From: Nitrospira_D sp035465795
GTDB taxonomy: Bacteria; Nitrospirota; Nitrospiria; Nitrospirales; Nitrospiraceae
Assembly: GCF_049546785.1 (NCBI RefSeq)
Contig: NZ_JBMWAN010000002.1
Span: forward strand, 248,001 to 312,000
Direction: 5' to 3'
Length of the DNA: 64,000 nt
Both the position numbers and the translations under genes were made by a program. Under the pieces are notes generated by a model. The model saw only the letters and a program-made list of their open reading frames with translations. It did not search any database and was not told the origin of the DNA. The number at the start of each line of letters is the position of its first letter. Positions within the stretch are counted from its first letter, which is position 1. Shown one piece after another: positions 40,192 to 48,281 of the stretch.

Positions 40192-42024
40192 ATGTTCATG
40201 CGCACTGCGTCCTCACCGCTGAAGGCCCTGTTGTTGGGCGCGGTCTTCTGCATGACGGCGGCCTGCAGTCAATTCAATGTCCCGAGACTCTTTACCCCCG
40301 CGCCTCCGCAACAGGTCATCCCGGCCTCCGTGACGCTGGTCCTCGATGACTCAGTCAAAACCGCCCTCTTCGAATATACCGCTTGCGCCGACATCGTGAT
40401 GTGGAAAGGGCATTTGGGAGACAGCCTTGTCCGGGCGTTTCAGGACATGGGGCAAACCCGTTTTACCCACTTCTCGCTTGGTGAGGCCCCCGCTGCGCGA
40501 CAGACCGCTGAGCCGGGAATATTCCCCGTGAGAGCCACCGTCAAGCTCACCCACAAGTCATTCACGAGCAGAACACGCACCGGTGCGGACGACCGCTACA
40601 TGGCCCAACTCGACATTCACCTCGTCGCCACATTTTACGATACTCAGGGGCAACCGCTGCCGGACGCGCCTCTCAACTATTCGGAAGCAGTCAGTGTCTT
40701 TACCCCGCAATTCGGCGCCAGCAGCCAATGCGCCACCCAGGACCTCGACGAACTCCTGCGAACGGCAGCAGGACAACTGGCGGCGCAATTCCCCTCCTAT
40801 GTCGAGCAACTGATCGCCAAGCAGCAGAGGCAGACCGAATCAGCCCGGCAAACAGCCACAAACCGCCCGTCTCAGGGTGAGGCCTCCCCGTTGACCGTGA
40901 AGGTCACGCTGCTTGACGACAATCAGAACCTCATCCTCGAAAGCAGCGAGAAAGTCAGGGTCCGGATCGACGTCACCAATACCGGCACTGCCCCCACAAA
41001 CCAGGCGTTCGCCACCTTCTCGGGGACGCCAGCGCTCACCGAGGCCTTTGCCGGCACGCTGACCGCACCGGTCACCATCCCCGCGCTCCAGCCGGGAGAA
41101 TCCACCAGCGCGATGGTCGTGGGACAGCTTCCGGCACGCTTCGATGGCACCCGGGGTGAGCTGACTGTGACGATCTCCTCCGCTGACACCAAAACCGGCC
41201 CCTTGGCCAGCCAAACTCTCGTGGCAACCATGGCCCCGATCGGCGCACCGGCGGCAGCGGCCCCATCGGCCGGGCAGTCGGCACTGTCCTCTGGAGCAAT
41301 CGGTCAGGGTCAGAACCGCTACGCGGTCGCCGTGGGACTGAGCCTGTATCGCTCTCCCTGGGCCGGCTGGCGGGATGGCCTCTCGTTCGACAGCAAGGGA
41401 ACCATCTCCCTGATTGCCCAGTCTCTCAACGTGCCGGACAGCCATACCCTGCTGCTGCAGGATGAGCTGGCCTCCCAGGAAGACATCGAAGAAGCGCTGG
41501 CTTCCTGGCTCCCCAAGCAGATGGGCAAAGATTCCATCGTCTTCTTCTATTTCAACGGACAGGCCTTGGCGGACCCCAAGACCGGCGAGGTTTATCTCAT
41601 TCCCTACGACGGTACCCCGGCTTCGTCCCGCTCCCGGCTCATCTCGCTGCGCTGGCTCCAAAGCCGCCTGCAGAAACTGGGCGCCAAGCTGGCTCTCTCC
41701 ATCATCGAAACGCCACTGGCCACCGGCGCACTGTCGAAAGACGGCAAGCCTAAATCAGTGACACCAAACTGGATTGCCGATCTGGACGGCTCCTCAGGCC
41801 AGACCGGTCGACCCTTGATCCAGGTTGCGGGAAATTCAGGCTCGTCACGTCAGCAGAACAGTCTGCTCTCAGGGCTGACCGGCCCGGCCGACCTCGATCA
41901 CGACGGCATCGTCACCCTCGGCGAATGGCTCCGCTCGCTCAGAGGCAGCGCCGTCACAGTGCCGGCCCTGCCGCCGGCATTGGGCGTGCAGTCGATCCCC
42001 CTCAGCCGGGTGAATCAACGATAA
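40192..42024 (+). CDS. Caspase-like lipoprotein without catalytic residues, with an EF-hand
   Basis: The 610-residue precursor has a lipobox cysteine at 25 (CMTAACSQF). Residues 30-210 are a unique region. Residues 225-345 resemble a CARDB/Ig-like domain (VRVRIDVTNTGTAP). Residues 370-540 have the caspase/peptidase C14 outline (RYAVAVGLSLYR, DSIVFFYFNGQA, YLIPYDG). The catalytic HG and DxC positions read NGQ and ETP, so the fold is probably inactive. Near residue 566 is a canonical EF-hand loop, DLDHDGIVTLGE. It is anchored in the envelope. The function is unknown. Confidence 0.72.
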   Translation: MFMRTASSPLKALLLGAVFCMTAACSQFNVPRLFTPAPPQQVIPASVTLVLDDSVKTALFEYTACADIVMWKGHLGDSLVRAFQDMGQTRFTHFSLGEAPAARQTAEPGIFPVRATVKLTHKSFTSRTRTGADDRYMAQLDIHLVATFYDTQGQPLPDAPLNYSEAVSVFTPQFGASSQCATQDLDELLRTAAGQLAAQFPSYVEQLIAKQQRQTESARQTATNRPSQGEASPLTVKVTLLDDNQNLILESSEKVRVRIDVTNTGTAPTNQAFATFSGTPALTEAFAGTLTAPVTIPALQPGESTSAMVVGQLPARFDGTRGELTVTISSADTKTGPLASQTLVATMAPIGAPAAAAPSAGQSALSSGAIGQGQNRYAVAVGLSLYRSPWAGWRDGLSFDSKGTISLIAQSLNVPDSHTLLLQDELASQEDIEEALASWLPKQMGKDSIVFFYFNGQALADPKTGEVYLIPYDGTPASSRSRLISLRWLQSRLQKLGAKLALSIIETPLATGALSKDGKPKSVTPNWIADLDGSSGQTGRPLIQVAGNSGSSRQQNSLLSGLTGPADLDHDGIVTLGEWLRSLRGSAVTVPALPPALGVQSIPLSRVNQR

Positions 42025-42059
42025 CCCCCCTCGCCTTTCTTCTGGAGATTTTCTAACCA

Positions 42060-42310
42060 GGCCGCCACATCGTTCCCCTCCTTCATAAGGAGGGGCGAGG
42101 GGAGGTCGAAGATGTCGGCATCCTGATTGGCTCATGCGTGCAAGTGCGGCGATCTGCCGACAGGGACTCTACCCCTCCTTGCCTCCCCTTACAAAGGGGA
42201 GGACTGAGAAATACCGGTCGCACTTAACCATCTTTATCACGATCTCCTGGCGTCACAATCGGTTCCCCTCCTTCGTAATGAGAGGTAAGGGGAGATCGAA
42301 GCCTTATCTA
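42060..42310 (+). repeat. F-type paired-arm repeats
   Basis: The arms are CGTTCCCCTCCTTCATAAGG with AGGGGCGAGGGGAGGTCGAA (42071-42110), then CTCTACCCCTCCTTGCCTCC with CCTTACAAAGGGGAGGA (42167-42205), then a third, CGGTTCCCCTCCTTCGTAATGAG (42260-42300). The units are self-complementary. Other copies are at 45498-45640 and 47272-47410. The remainder of 42025-42448 holds the porin terminator and a partial C-type arm at 42398-42448. Confidence 0.6.
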
Positions 42311-42353
42311 TTTACTTGGCCTGAACTGCCACTTTGCGGTGAAGGACAAAGAA

Positions 42354-42388
42354 AAACCCCGCCGAGGGGATCGCCCTCGGCGGGGTTT
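42354..42388 (-). terminator. Porin gene terminator
   Basis: AAACCCCGCCGAGGG (42354-42368) pairs with CCCTCGGCGGGGTTT (42374-42388): a perfect 15-bp stem with a 5-base loop. On the reverse strand it is followed by TTCTTTG. It lies about 60 bp after the porin stop. Confidence 0.85.
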
Positions 42389-42448
42389 CATGTTCTGACT
42401 GAGACGAGAGATCCTCTCGCCCCTAGCCTCATACCTCTTGCCTGCGTC

Positions 42449-44080
42449 TTAGAAGTTGATTTGCAACTGGGTATAGGCCCAGGTGGAGTTCACTGATGAC
42501 TGCGGGCCGTTTCCAGATGTGCTGCCGGCCACAGTCTGATCAATTGCCCCACCGCTCCACAGATAGGCGCCGCCGGTCTGCCAGGCCACCTTGTTGCCCT
42601 TGAAGAACAGGGTATAGATCAGGTCCAGTTCCTTATAGAGCGAGTTGCTCGTCGCAACACCACTTGCTGCTGGCATAACCGCGCAGCCCTGAGATGCGGT
42701 GTACCAACAGTCACCGTTGTTGGCCTTCTGGAACACCCAGTACCGCGCCTCGAGGTGGCTCTGCTGGGTCGGATTCAACTGGAGACTACCGCTGAAGCCC
42801 AGCATATTCCGCCAGGCCATCCGGTCGGCATAGCCCATGACGATATGGTTGGTCGGATAGAGGTTCTCGAAGGTGTTGGCGTTGCCGTTGCAGTTACCGC
42901 CACGTGCGCAAGCTCCCCCATCGCCATCGCCAGAAGCATAGTTAAACTCCAAGCCGACGCGCGGGTTGGTCGGCACATTCTGCAACGTGATGCCGCCTTC
43001 CACCGCCAGGGCCGTGGCATTGATGTGCAACGTGTTCGCCTGGCCAGCAACAGCCATCGATCCGGTCTGCCAATAGCCTTCAAACGTTCCATCAAACATG
43101 CCCTGCCGATAGGCGACCCGGCCACCGAGGGTGTGCCGGTTCTGGCCAGGGGCATGAGGAGCCAGCACATTCCCCACACCAGGGGTAACACCGCCTGTTG
43201 TTGCGACACCCGTCTTGTTGTTCAGGAACACCCAGAGAGGTTCGATCGCTAACCCAGCGATCGGCTTGAAGGCCAGACGCGTAAAGAGGAGGTCGGCACT
43301 ATTGCTGCCACCCTGTAAAGGGGTCGTATTATTCGCGGATTGTCCAATTCCTCCCGAGGAGGCTCCAGAAGCAAAACTGTCCTGATCTGACAAGTGCAAC
43401 CAGCCGCCCCAGACTTCATAGGTGGGCTGGTTATACTGTATGGTGATACCGTCATGCGAGAAAGCCTGATTGTTCCAGTCGAAATGGCCGAACAGACGGT
43501 GATTACCCATCACGACGAGCTGACGGCCAGCCTTCAGGCTCAACCCATCAACGCCCAGATTGCGGATCATGATGAAGGCCTGCCGGACGCCGAGGATGCT
43601 GCCGTTGACCGCACCCGTCTGGCTCGCGGCGTCGTTCGCGTTAACGGCATTCGAGTTTGCACCACCCCAGGTCTTGGAATACTGCAACTGGGTGAAGAAA
43701 TCGACGTCCTGCGACGCGGAATAGTTCAAGCCGATCCGCGCCCACTGCTGAACACCCGCATCTGCAGTCTTGTCATTTGCTGACCGCCCCGCAGCACCGC
43801 TCGCATTCGCCCCAAAGAACCCGTTATTACGGTACTCCCCTCTGACCCGCATATCGCCGGAAAGCGTGAACTTGCTGATGTCAAACAAGGGGCTCTTGGG
43901 CGGATCGAAATTCCAATAGGGAACCAGATCCGGAAAGCTCCGCGGCACCGGCGCACCGTGCCCCGGCTTGTCGATCACCGTCGGGGCTACTGGCGGGTCG
44001 GCCAAGGCCTGGCCGATCGGCATCGATCCCATCAGGGCCGCTGCCAGCACCCATTTTGCTGCTTCCTTGCTTCGTCTCAT
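42449..44080 (-). CDS. Alginate-export-type outer-membrane porin
   Basis: The 543-residue precursor has a signal peptide (AAKWVLAAALMGSMPIGQAL, cleavage near ALAD). The mature protein has the alginate_exp barrel style: ISKFTLSGDMRVRGEYRNNG, RIGLNYSASQDVDFFTQLQY, NLGVDGLSLKAGRQLVVMGN, HDGITIQYNQP. It ends WAYTQLQINF with a C-terminal phenylalanine. Substrate is unknown. AGGAGG precedes ATG 44080. Confidence 0.88.
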   Translation of the reverse strand: MRRSKEAAKWVLAAALMGSMPIGQALADPPVAPTVIDKPGHGAPVPRSFPDLVPYWNFDPPKSPLFDISKFTLSGDMRVRGEYRNNGFFGANASGAAGRSANDKTADAGVQQWARIGLNYSASQDVDFFTQLQYSKTWGGANSNAVNANDAASQTGAVNGSILGVRQAFIMIRNLGVDGLSLKAGRQLVVMGNHRLFGHFDWNNQAFSHDGITIQYNQPTYEVWGGWLHLSDQDSFASGASSGGIGQSANNTTPLQGGSNSADLLFTRLAFKPIAGLAIEPLWVFLNNKTGVATTGGVTPGVGNVLAPHAPGQNRHTLGGRVAYRQGMFDGTFEGYWQTGSMAVAGQANTLHINATALAVEGGITLQNVPTNPRVGLEFNYASGDGDGGACARGGNCNGNANTFENLYPTNHIVMGYADRMAWRNMLGFSGSLQLNPTQQSHLEARYWVFQKANNGDCWYTASQGCAVMPAASGVATSNSLYKELDLIYTLFFKGNKVAWQTGGAYLWSGGAIDQTVAGSTSGNGPQSSVNSTWAYTQLQINF

Positions 44081-44350
44081 AGCGTTCCTCCTGTGAATTG
44101 GATAACAGCCCCTGGTGGCTCCACTCCCTCAGACAGGCTGTCGACTTGCGATCCAACTACCCCCACTATGACGGCACCATTCCGTCGTGCCCGGTGCCCT
44201 ACCGGAAGGGCCTTCCTGATCCCTCCCGTCCTCTGCTTCCGCCGCCCTGCTGCGATACGTCACTACTACACGACTTCTTTCGTTGTGGCTTGTAAAATCT
44301 CGTTTTTCACTCACCCTGGTCCTGTACCGACACTCTCTCTTCATCCGGCT

Positions 44351-44505
44351 TCACGGCACGAGGCCAGAGGCAGGGGGCTAGAGGTATGAACACCCGCATG
44401 GCCGGTAACCGGAGAGTGGGCTCAAGTCGGCTGAGATTGAGTGATCCTCTCACTCAGGCCCCATACCGTCCCATCGCCTCTCGCCACTTACCCCTTGCCT
44501 GCCGA
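44351..44505 (+). repeat. C-type paired-arm intergenic repeat
   Basis: This extended copy has left arm CACGAGGCCAGAGGCAGGGG with CTAGAGG, and right arm CCATCGCCTCTCGCCACTTA with CCCCTTGCCTGCC; the centre is longer than in other copies. It lies between the porin start region and the Tat subunit gene, whose stop codon is at the right arm's edge. Otherwise 44081-44350 shows no gene. Confidence 0.55.
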
Positions 44506-44805
44506 TCAGGCCTGCCCCGACTCGTTGATCGACTTCTGGCTCTGCTCCGGCTTCTGCCCCGCCGCGTTGATCTCTTCTTCGGCTTCTTTCATGGAGGCCT
44601 GGAAGTCCTGCTCGACCATCTTCACTTCCTGCTGAATCATGTTGATCTCAGGCTCAACCGATTTCCGCAGGTCTTCCGCCGTTTCCTTAAATCCTTTGAC
44701 CGCCTTCCCGACCTGCCGTCCGACCTCCGGCAGTTGCTTCGGCCCGAAGAGCAGAAACGCAATGACGAGAATGATCAGTATTTCGCCGGCTCCGAGTCCA
44801 AACAT
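44506..44805 (-). CDS. tatB: Sec-independent translocase subunit TatA/TatB family
   Basis: This 99-residue subunit has N-terminal helix GEILIILVIAFLLFGPKQLP, the FGPKxLP hinge, and amphipathic helix VGRQVGKAVKGFKETAEDLR; the rest is a charged tail. The glutamate early in the membrane helix (GAGEI) is as in TatB. TatA and TatB are close relatives, so the assignment is not certain. No tatC is in the window. It follows the other Tat gene with a C-type repeat between. Confidence 0.8.
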   Translation of the reverse strand: MFGLGAGEILIILVIAFLLFGPKQLPEVGRQVGKAVKGFKETAEDLRKSVEPEINMIQQEVKMVEQDFQASMKEAEEEINAAGQKPEQSQKSINESGQA

Positions 44806-44811
44806 GTATGT

Positions 44812-44905
44812 CCTGGCAAGAGGCCAGGGGCGAGGGGCCAGGGGCACTGAGCATCCGCACTCTCATGTCCACTAGCCTCTCGCCTCTAGCCCCGTGCCAT
44901 CCTTC
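44812..44905 (+). repeat. C-type paired-arm intergenic repeat
   Basis: Left arm GGCAAGAGGCCAGGGGCGAG and GGGCCAGGGG; right arm CCTCTCGCCTCTAGCCCCGTG. It fills the space between the two Tat genes, so any transcript covering both would carry a long hairpin. Confidence 0.65.
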
Positions 44906-44912
44906 CGTCTTG

Positions 44913-45194
44913 TTAACCCTGCTTCGTCTGCTCGCTCTGCTGCACCGGTGCGGCCGGAGGCGGCGCGGCCTGCGCCTGGGCCTGTCCGGCAATCTGCGTG
45001 GGCGGCGCCTGCGCGGCCGGGGCCTGCTCGCCCGGCGTCACGTCGATGGCGTCGGCCTCATGCACGGTCTTCTTGAATCCCTTGATCGCTTTGCCGAGCC
45101 CTTCTCCCAACTGCGGCAATTTACCGGCGCCGAAAATGATCAACACGATGATCAAAATCAGCATGAGCTCCATCCAGCCGAATGAGCCGAACAT
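44913..45194 (-). CDS. tatA: Sec-independent translocase subunit TatA
   Basis: This 93-residue protein has a TatA membrane helix and hinge (WMELMLILIIVLIIFGAGKL, PQLGEGLGKAIKGFKK) and a long proline/alanine/glutamine-rich tail unlike the charged tail of typical TatA. TatA oligomerises to translocate folded proteins with twin-arginine signals. Confidence 0.92.
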   Translation of the reverse strand: MFGSFGWMELMLILIIVLIIFGAGKLPQLGEGLGKAIKGFKKTVHEADAIDVTPGEQAPAAQAPPTQIAGQAQAQAAPPPAAPVQQSEQTKQG

Positions 45195-45655
45195 CTAGTA
45201 CCTCAATAATAAGCGTGGTGAGTGATCGGTGACGGGCGCTTGGTCCATACGGACCGAGCAACTTTGCGGGAAGAGCAAGACAACTGTCTCTGGCCAAGCC
45301 ATCAAATCTTGCACGGTACCCTTTCTTGCCCATCCTGCATTGAGATTCAGCGTCCTATACGAAAGATGGGGTAAGTACCTAAATCGCGGGGAAGGCTATA
45401 GAAAACTCAATGGCAAGTCAAGGAAAAATATTGGGAATAGCGCGGGACGAGAGGCAAGGGACGCTTGAGCAGCAAGCTGTCGGCGATCCGATACTGAACT
45501 GTCCTCCCCTTTGTAAGGGGAGGATAGGTGGGGTAGAGCCTCGCAACCTGCCACGCCGCTCACCAACACGCAAGCCGGTCATGGCCGCCGGAATCCTCGA
45601 CCTCCCCTGGCCCCTCCTGTGACGAAGGAGGGGGACAGAGTGGCGCGATTGCGCG
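45195..45655. other. Intergenic stretch with repeat arms
   Basis: A short D-type unit (GTGAGTGATCGGTGACGGG, about 45213-45236) lies near the tatA start, and an F-type pair (CCCCTTTGTAAGGGGAGGA at 45500; CTCCTGTGACGAAGGAGGG at 45615) at the far end. Between them about 250 bp holds no gene; it is AT-richer than its surroundings and may contain the tatA promoter, but no box is convincing. Confidence 0.5.
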
Positions 45656-47119
45656 CTATTTGCAGGTAAAATGGTGGTATTCGATCGGGCTCGGCGGGGC
45701 GGTAAGGGCCACATTCACCGTATCGGGATCGTACCCGACCCCTTCCAGATCCGGCGCGGCCGTCGCCAATTCCTCTTCGGTCAGATAGGCCACCGTATCC
45801 GGCACGCCGTTCCGCTTCAGCGAGAGGAGCATCCCGTTCAGCGTCTCCCGCTCCTCCTGCGGCATCTTGTCCTGCAAGGGGAAATCGAGCTTTCGGCTGT
45901 AGGGGCTTTCATAGGACTCGTTCAGCGCCTTGATGGTCTTCAGCACGAGACGGTCCTGCTCCCAGGACTGCAGCTTCGGCCCCGCCGAAGGATGGGTCGC
46001 CAGCAGATCCATGAGGGTGATGACGTTGGTGTTCAACGACCGGCCGACAAACTCCCGCTGGGGTTCGATCGTGATCCTGCCCAGGCCGAGATGTTTCGCG
46101 ACCGCCTCAACCAGGGCGAAATTGATCATGAAGCTGTACTGCCCGCCGAACTGGCCGTAGCAGGGCTTGTCCGGATCGTTGAGCACTTTCGGATCCGCCG
46201 TCCCGGCGTCGAACGCGCTGAACCCCACCGCGTCGGGAGCCAGCAGGCGCTTGGCCTCCTTCAATGTGGCGAAGGCCCCCAGGTTCACGGGGACGAGCAC
46301 CTGCTCGTCGATGGTCTTGAGAAACTCCGTGATGGTCTTGCGATAGGGCACATCCTTCCACTCGACCTTCCGGAACTCCTTCTCCCAGACCAGGTCGTCG
46401 AGAAACGCCGGAAAGGTCTTGAGTCGCTCCACGTCCTTCGCCTCGAACGCCCGGACAAAACCCGACCAATCCTGAATCGTGGCATGCAGCATTTCGCTGA
46501 GATTGGGGCGCAGATATTCCTCTTCGATCTCGCCGGCATTCCTGGCCATGAGCTTGGTCGGCAGGTCGTTCCAGAGTTCGCTGCAGATGATCCGATCGAC
46601 CGAATGGTCCGCCACCCCGGCAATGTGCTCCACGCTCCCCTGCAGCCCCTCGACCCGATCCCGATGCGGGACGAGGTCCGGATGGGCCAAGGCGCCGTCG
46701 AGAATCGACTGTTCCCAGTCCACGAGCACATAGCGGACGCGGGGGTAGACCAGGCCGTCTTTATCCAGCGTCTTCAGATGGCTGAGGAAGCAGGCGGCGA
46801 GGTTGCCGTTGCCGGGACCGAGTTCGAGCACAATCAGGCGAGGAGCTAGGGATGCGGGGCTAGGGGGCGGAGCATCCTTACTCTCACCTCTCGCCTCACG
46901 CCCCTGGCCTCGTGCCTTCTCGCGTTTCGTGACCTGCTCGAAATAATCCGCCGCGAGCGCGTGCGCCAGACGATAGTCGGCGGAGGCGAAGGTCTGATAA
47001 TAGGTCCTGAGCTTGTCCCCTCTGAGGCGATAGAACAGCGTGTTGATGTGGGCCTGCCACTCATCCAGCGGCTTGTAATCCCCGATCAACTGCGGCAATG
47101 CGTCGGCGTCTTGAAGCAT
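45656..47119 (-). CDS. SAM-dependent methyltransferase (NDUFAF7/MidA-like)
   Basis: The 487-residue protein has the SAM-binding motif LIVLELGPGNGNLAACFL (about residues 96-113) and the downstream motif ICSELWNDLPTKLM, close to the NELxDALPV motif of the NDUFAF7/MidA (DUF185) family, whose human member methylates a complex I arginine. Residues about 67-95 (KARGQGREARGESKDAPPPS) are low-complexity and are encoded by a C-type repeat, an in-frame insertion between the N-terminal helix and the SAM motif. ATG 47119 was chosen since the conserved start follows. Confidence 0.78.
   Translation of the reverse strand: MLQDADALPQLIGDYKPLDEWQAHINTLFYRLRGDKLRTYYQTFASADYRLAHALAADYFEQVTKREKARGQGREARGESKDAPPPSPASLAPRLIVLELGPGNGNLAACFLSHLKTLDKDGLVYPRVRYVLVDWEQSILDGALAHPDLVPHRDRVEGLQGSVEHIAGVADHSVDRIICSELWNDLPTKLMARNAGEIEEEYLRPNLSEMLHATIQDWSGFVRAFEAKDVERLKTFPAFLDDLVWEKEFRKVEWKDVPYRKTITEFLKTIDEQVLVPVNLGAFATLKEAKRLLAPDAVGFSAFDAGTADPKVLNDPDKPCYGQFGGQYSFMINFALVEAVAKHLGLGRITIEPQREFVGRSLNTNVITLMDLLATHPSAGPKLQSWEQDRLVLKTIKALNESYESPYSRKLDFPLQDKMPQEERETLNGMLLSLKRNGVPDTVAYLTEEELATAAPDLEGVGYDPDTVNVALTAPPSPIEYHHFTCK
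46836..46918 (+). repeat. C-type paired-arm repeat inside a coding sequence
   Basis: The arms are AGGCGAGGAGCTAGGGATGC with GGGGCTAGGGGGCGG, and CACCTCTCGCCTCACGCCCC with TGGCCTCGTGCC, as in the intergenic copies. The length of the insertion preserves the reading frame of the methyltransferase. It encodes about 28 residues rich in Arg, Glu, Gly, Pro and Ser. Confidence 0.75.
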
Positions 47120-47224
47120 GGTTGAACTCGTGTGTGATAGGTGATGCGATTTGCGTGGGCGGAATTGTAGCAGACGCTTGGAAACCGCCGCAATCGGGAG
47201 TCTCATCGCTGTCCACCATCTGCG

Positions 47225-47410
47225 TTCGGCTCTCAGCTCTGCGTCCCCTCCCTTTCGGCACAGTCCCATTTCGTTCCCCTCCTTCGTCAGGAAGGGCCAG
47301 GGAAGGTCGAGGAATCAGCCGCTCGACCAGGCCAGGCCGTTCACAAGCCGCACAGCCACCGGTGCTCTCTACCCCTCCGATCCTCCCCTTACCAAGGGGA
47401 GGATCGCTCC
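47225..47410 (+). repeat. F-type paired-arm repeats
   Basis: Units CGTTCCCCTCCTTCGTCAGG with AAGGGCCAGGGAAGGTCGAGG at 47273-47315, and CTCTACCCCTCCGATCCTCC with CCTTACCAAGGGGAGGA at 47368-47404, in the same order as the copy at 42071-42205. The intergenic region 47120-47490 is otherwise without a gene. Confidence 0.6.
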
Positions 47411-47490
47411 GTATTGAATCTGAGCCAGCTCATCACGCCCCCTTCAGACTACCCTTGACTCCGCTACGTGAGGGGGTGTACCAACTTTTC

Positions 47491-48030
47491 ATGACCGCCC
47501 TGTGCCGCGTCCTCATCGCCGTTTCGCTGGGCACCTCGCCGTGCTGGGCGGATGAACTGCCGCTGACAAAGAATCTCCCCGTTCCCGACTTTCAAAACAA
47601 GGCCCAGGATACCAAGCCGTACAACTTCGATGCGCCGCCCGGCGGCATGTTCCGCTCCATTACCATGGCCGAGGGGTTCGAAGAGGAGTTGGGGTTCCGC
47701 CGCACGCATGAAATCGTTCCCGTCCAGCCGACGGAACAGTTTCCCACAGGAACGCCGGCGGTCTATATCGTGTTCCACCTGCACCAGCATTACCAGGCCT
47801 TCCAGGTCTTCGGCCGCTGTTTCCCCGAGGCTGTGCCCGGCCTTGCGCCCGGCACCATGGTCAGCGAGGACGCCATGTATATGGCGCTTGAGGATGAAAC
47901 CGGGTACCTGAAGCTCTTCCCTCCCTCGAAGGAATGGACACCCGGCCGCTATAAAGTGGAGATCCATGCGGGGGAGGAAGTCAACGAGATGAGCCTGGTC
48001 GGGACGATGCGCTTCACCATCATCAAATAG
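47491..48030 (+). CDS. Secreted protein of unknown function
   Basis: The 179-residue precursor has a signal peptide (CRVLIAVSLGTSPCWADELP). The mature part has several beta-like segments (TPAVYIVFHLHQHYQAFQVF; GRYKVEIHAGEEVNEMSLVG), suggestive of an Ig-like or cupredoxin-like fold, with a single cysteine (GRCFPEAV). No family is recognised. A GAGGGGG about 15 bp upstream may serve as ribosome binding site. Confidence 0.62.
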   Translation: MTALCRVLIAVSLGTSPCWADELPLTKNLPVPDFQNKAQDTKPYNFDAPPGGMFRSITMAEGFEEELGFRRTHEIVPVQPTEQFPTGTPAVYIVFHLHQHYQAFQVFGRCFPEAVPGLAPGTMVSEDAMYMALEDETGYLKLFPPSKEWTPGRYKVEIHAGEEVNEMSLVGTMRFTIIK

Positions 48031-48125
48031 GCACGAGGCCAGCGGCGATGGGCAAGGGGCCAGTCAGACCGGAACCGGACTCTTAACTCCCATGCCTCTC
48101 GCCTCTAGCCCCTCGCCACGTGCCA
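48030..48125 (+). repeat. C-type paired-arm intergenic repeat
   Basis: Left arm GGCACGAGGCCAGCGGCGAT and GGGCAAGGGGCC; right arm CCATGCCTCTCGCCTCTAGC and CCCTCGCCACGTGCC. It follows directly on the stop codon of the secreted protein gene. Confidence 0.65.
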
Positions 48126-48150
48126 CCCGTCACGAATCTCTACCCTTCGA

Positions 48151-48179
48151 TTGACGCACGGCGCGGCCCGGTATATAAG
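48151..48179 (+). promoter_or_regulatory. Candidate promoter of the ABC gene
   Basis: TTGACG (48151-48156), a 17-bp spacer and TATAAG (48174-48179) form a good housekeeping promoter. It leaves a leader of about 100 bases before the ABC gene. Confidence 0.5.
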
Positions 48180-48281
48180 CAAGCCCGACAGCACCAACGG
48201 TGATGGGGTTCACCGGAACCGCCTGCGCCCCGCGTCTCAGGCTGATAACTCCTACGCACCCGTATGGTAGGAGTGTCGTCG

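Noticed and set aside
42060..47410. CRISPR array, considered because of the many repeats
   Set aside because: Repeats are irregular in length and spacing, self-complementary along their whole length, and there are no unique spacers of constant size nor cas genes.
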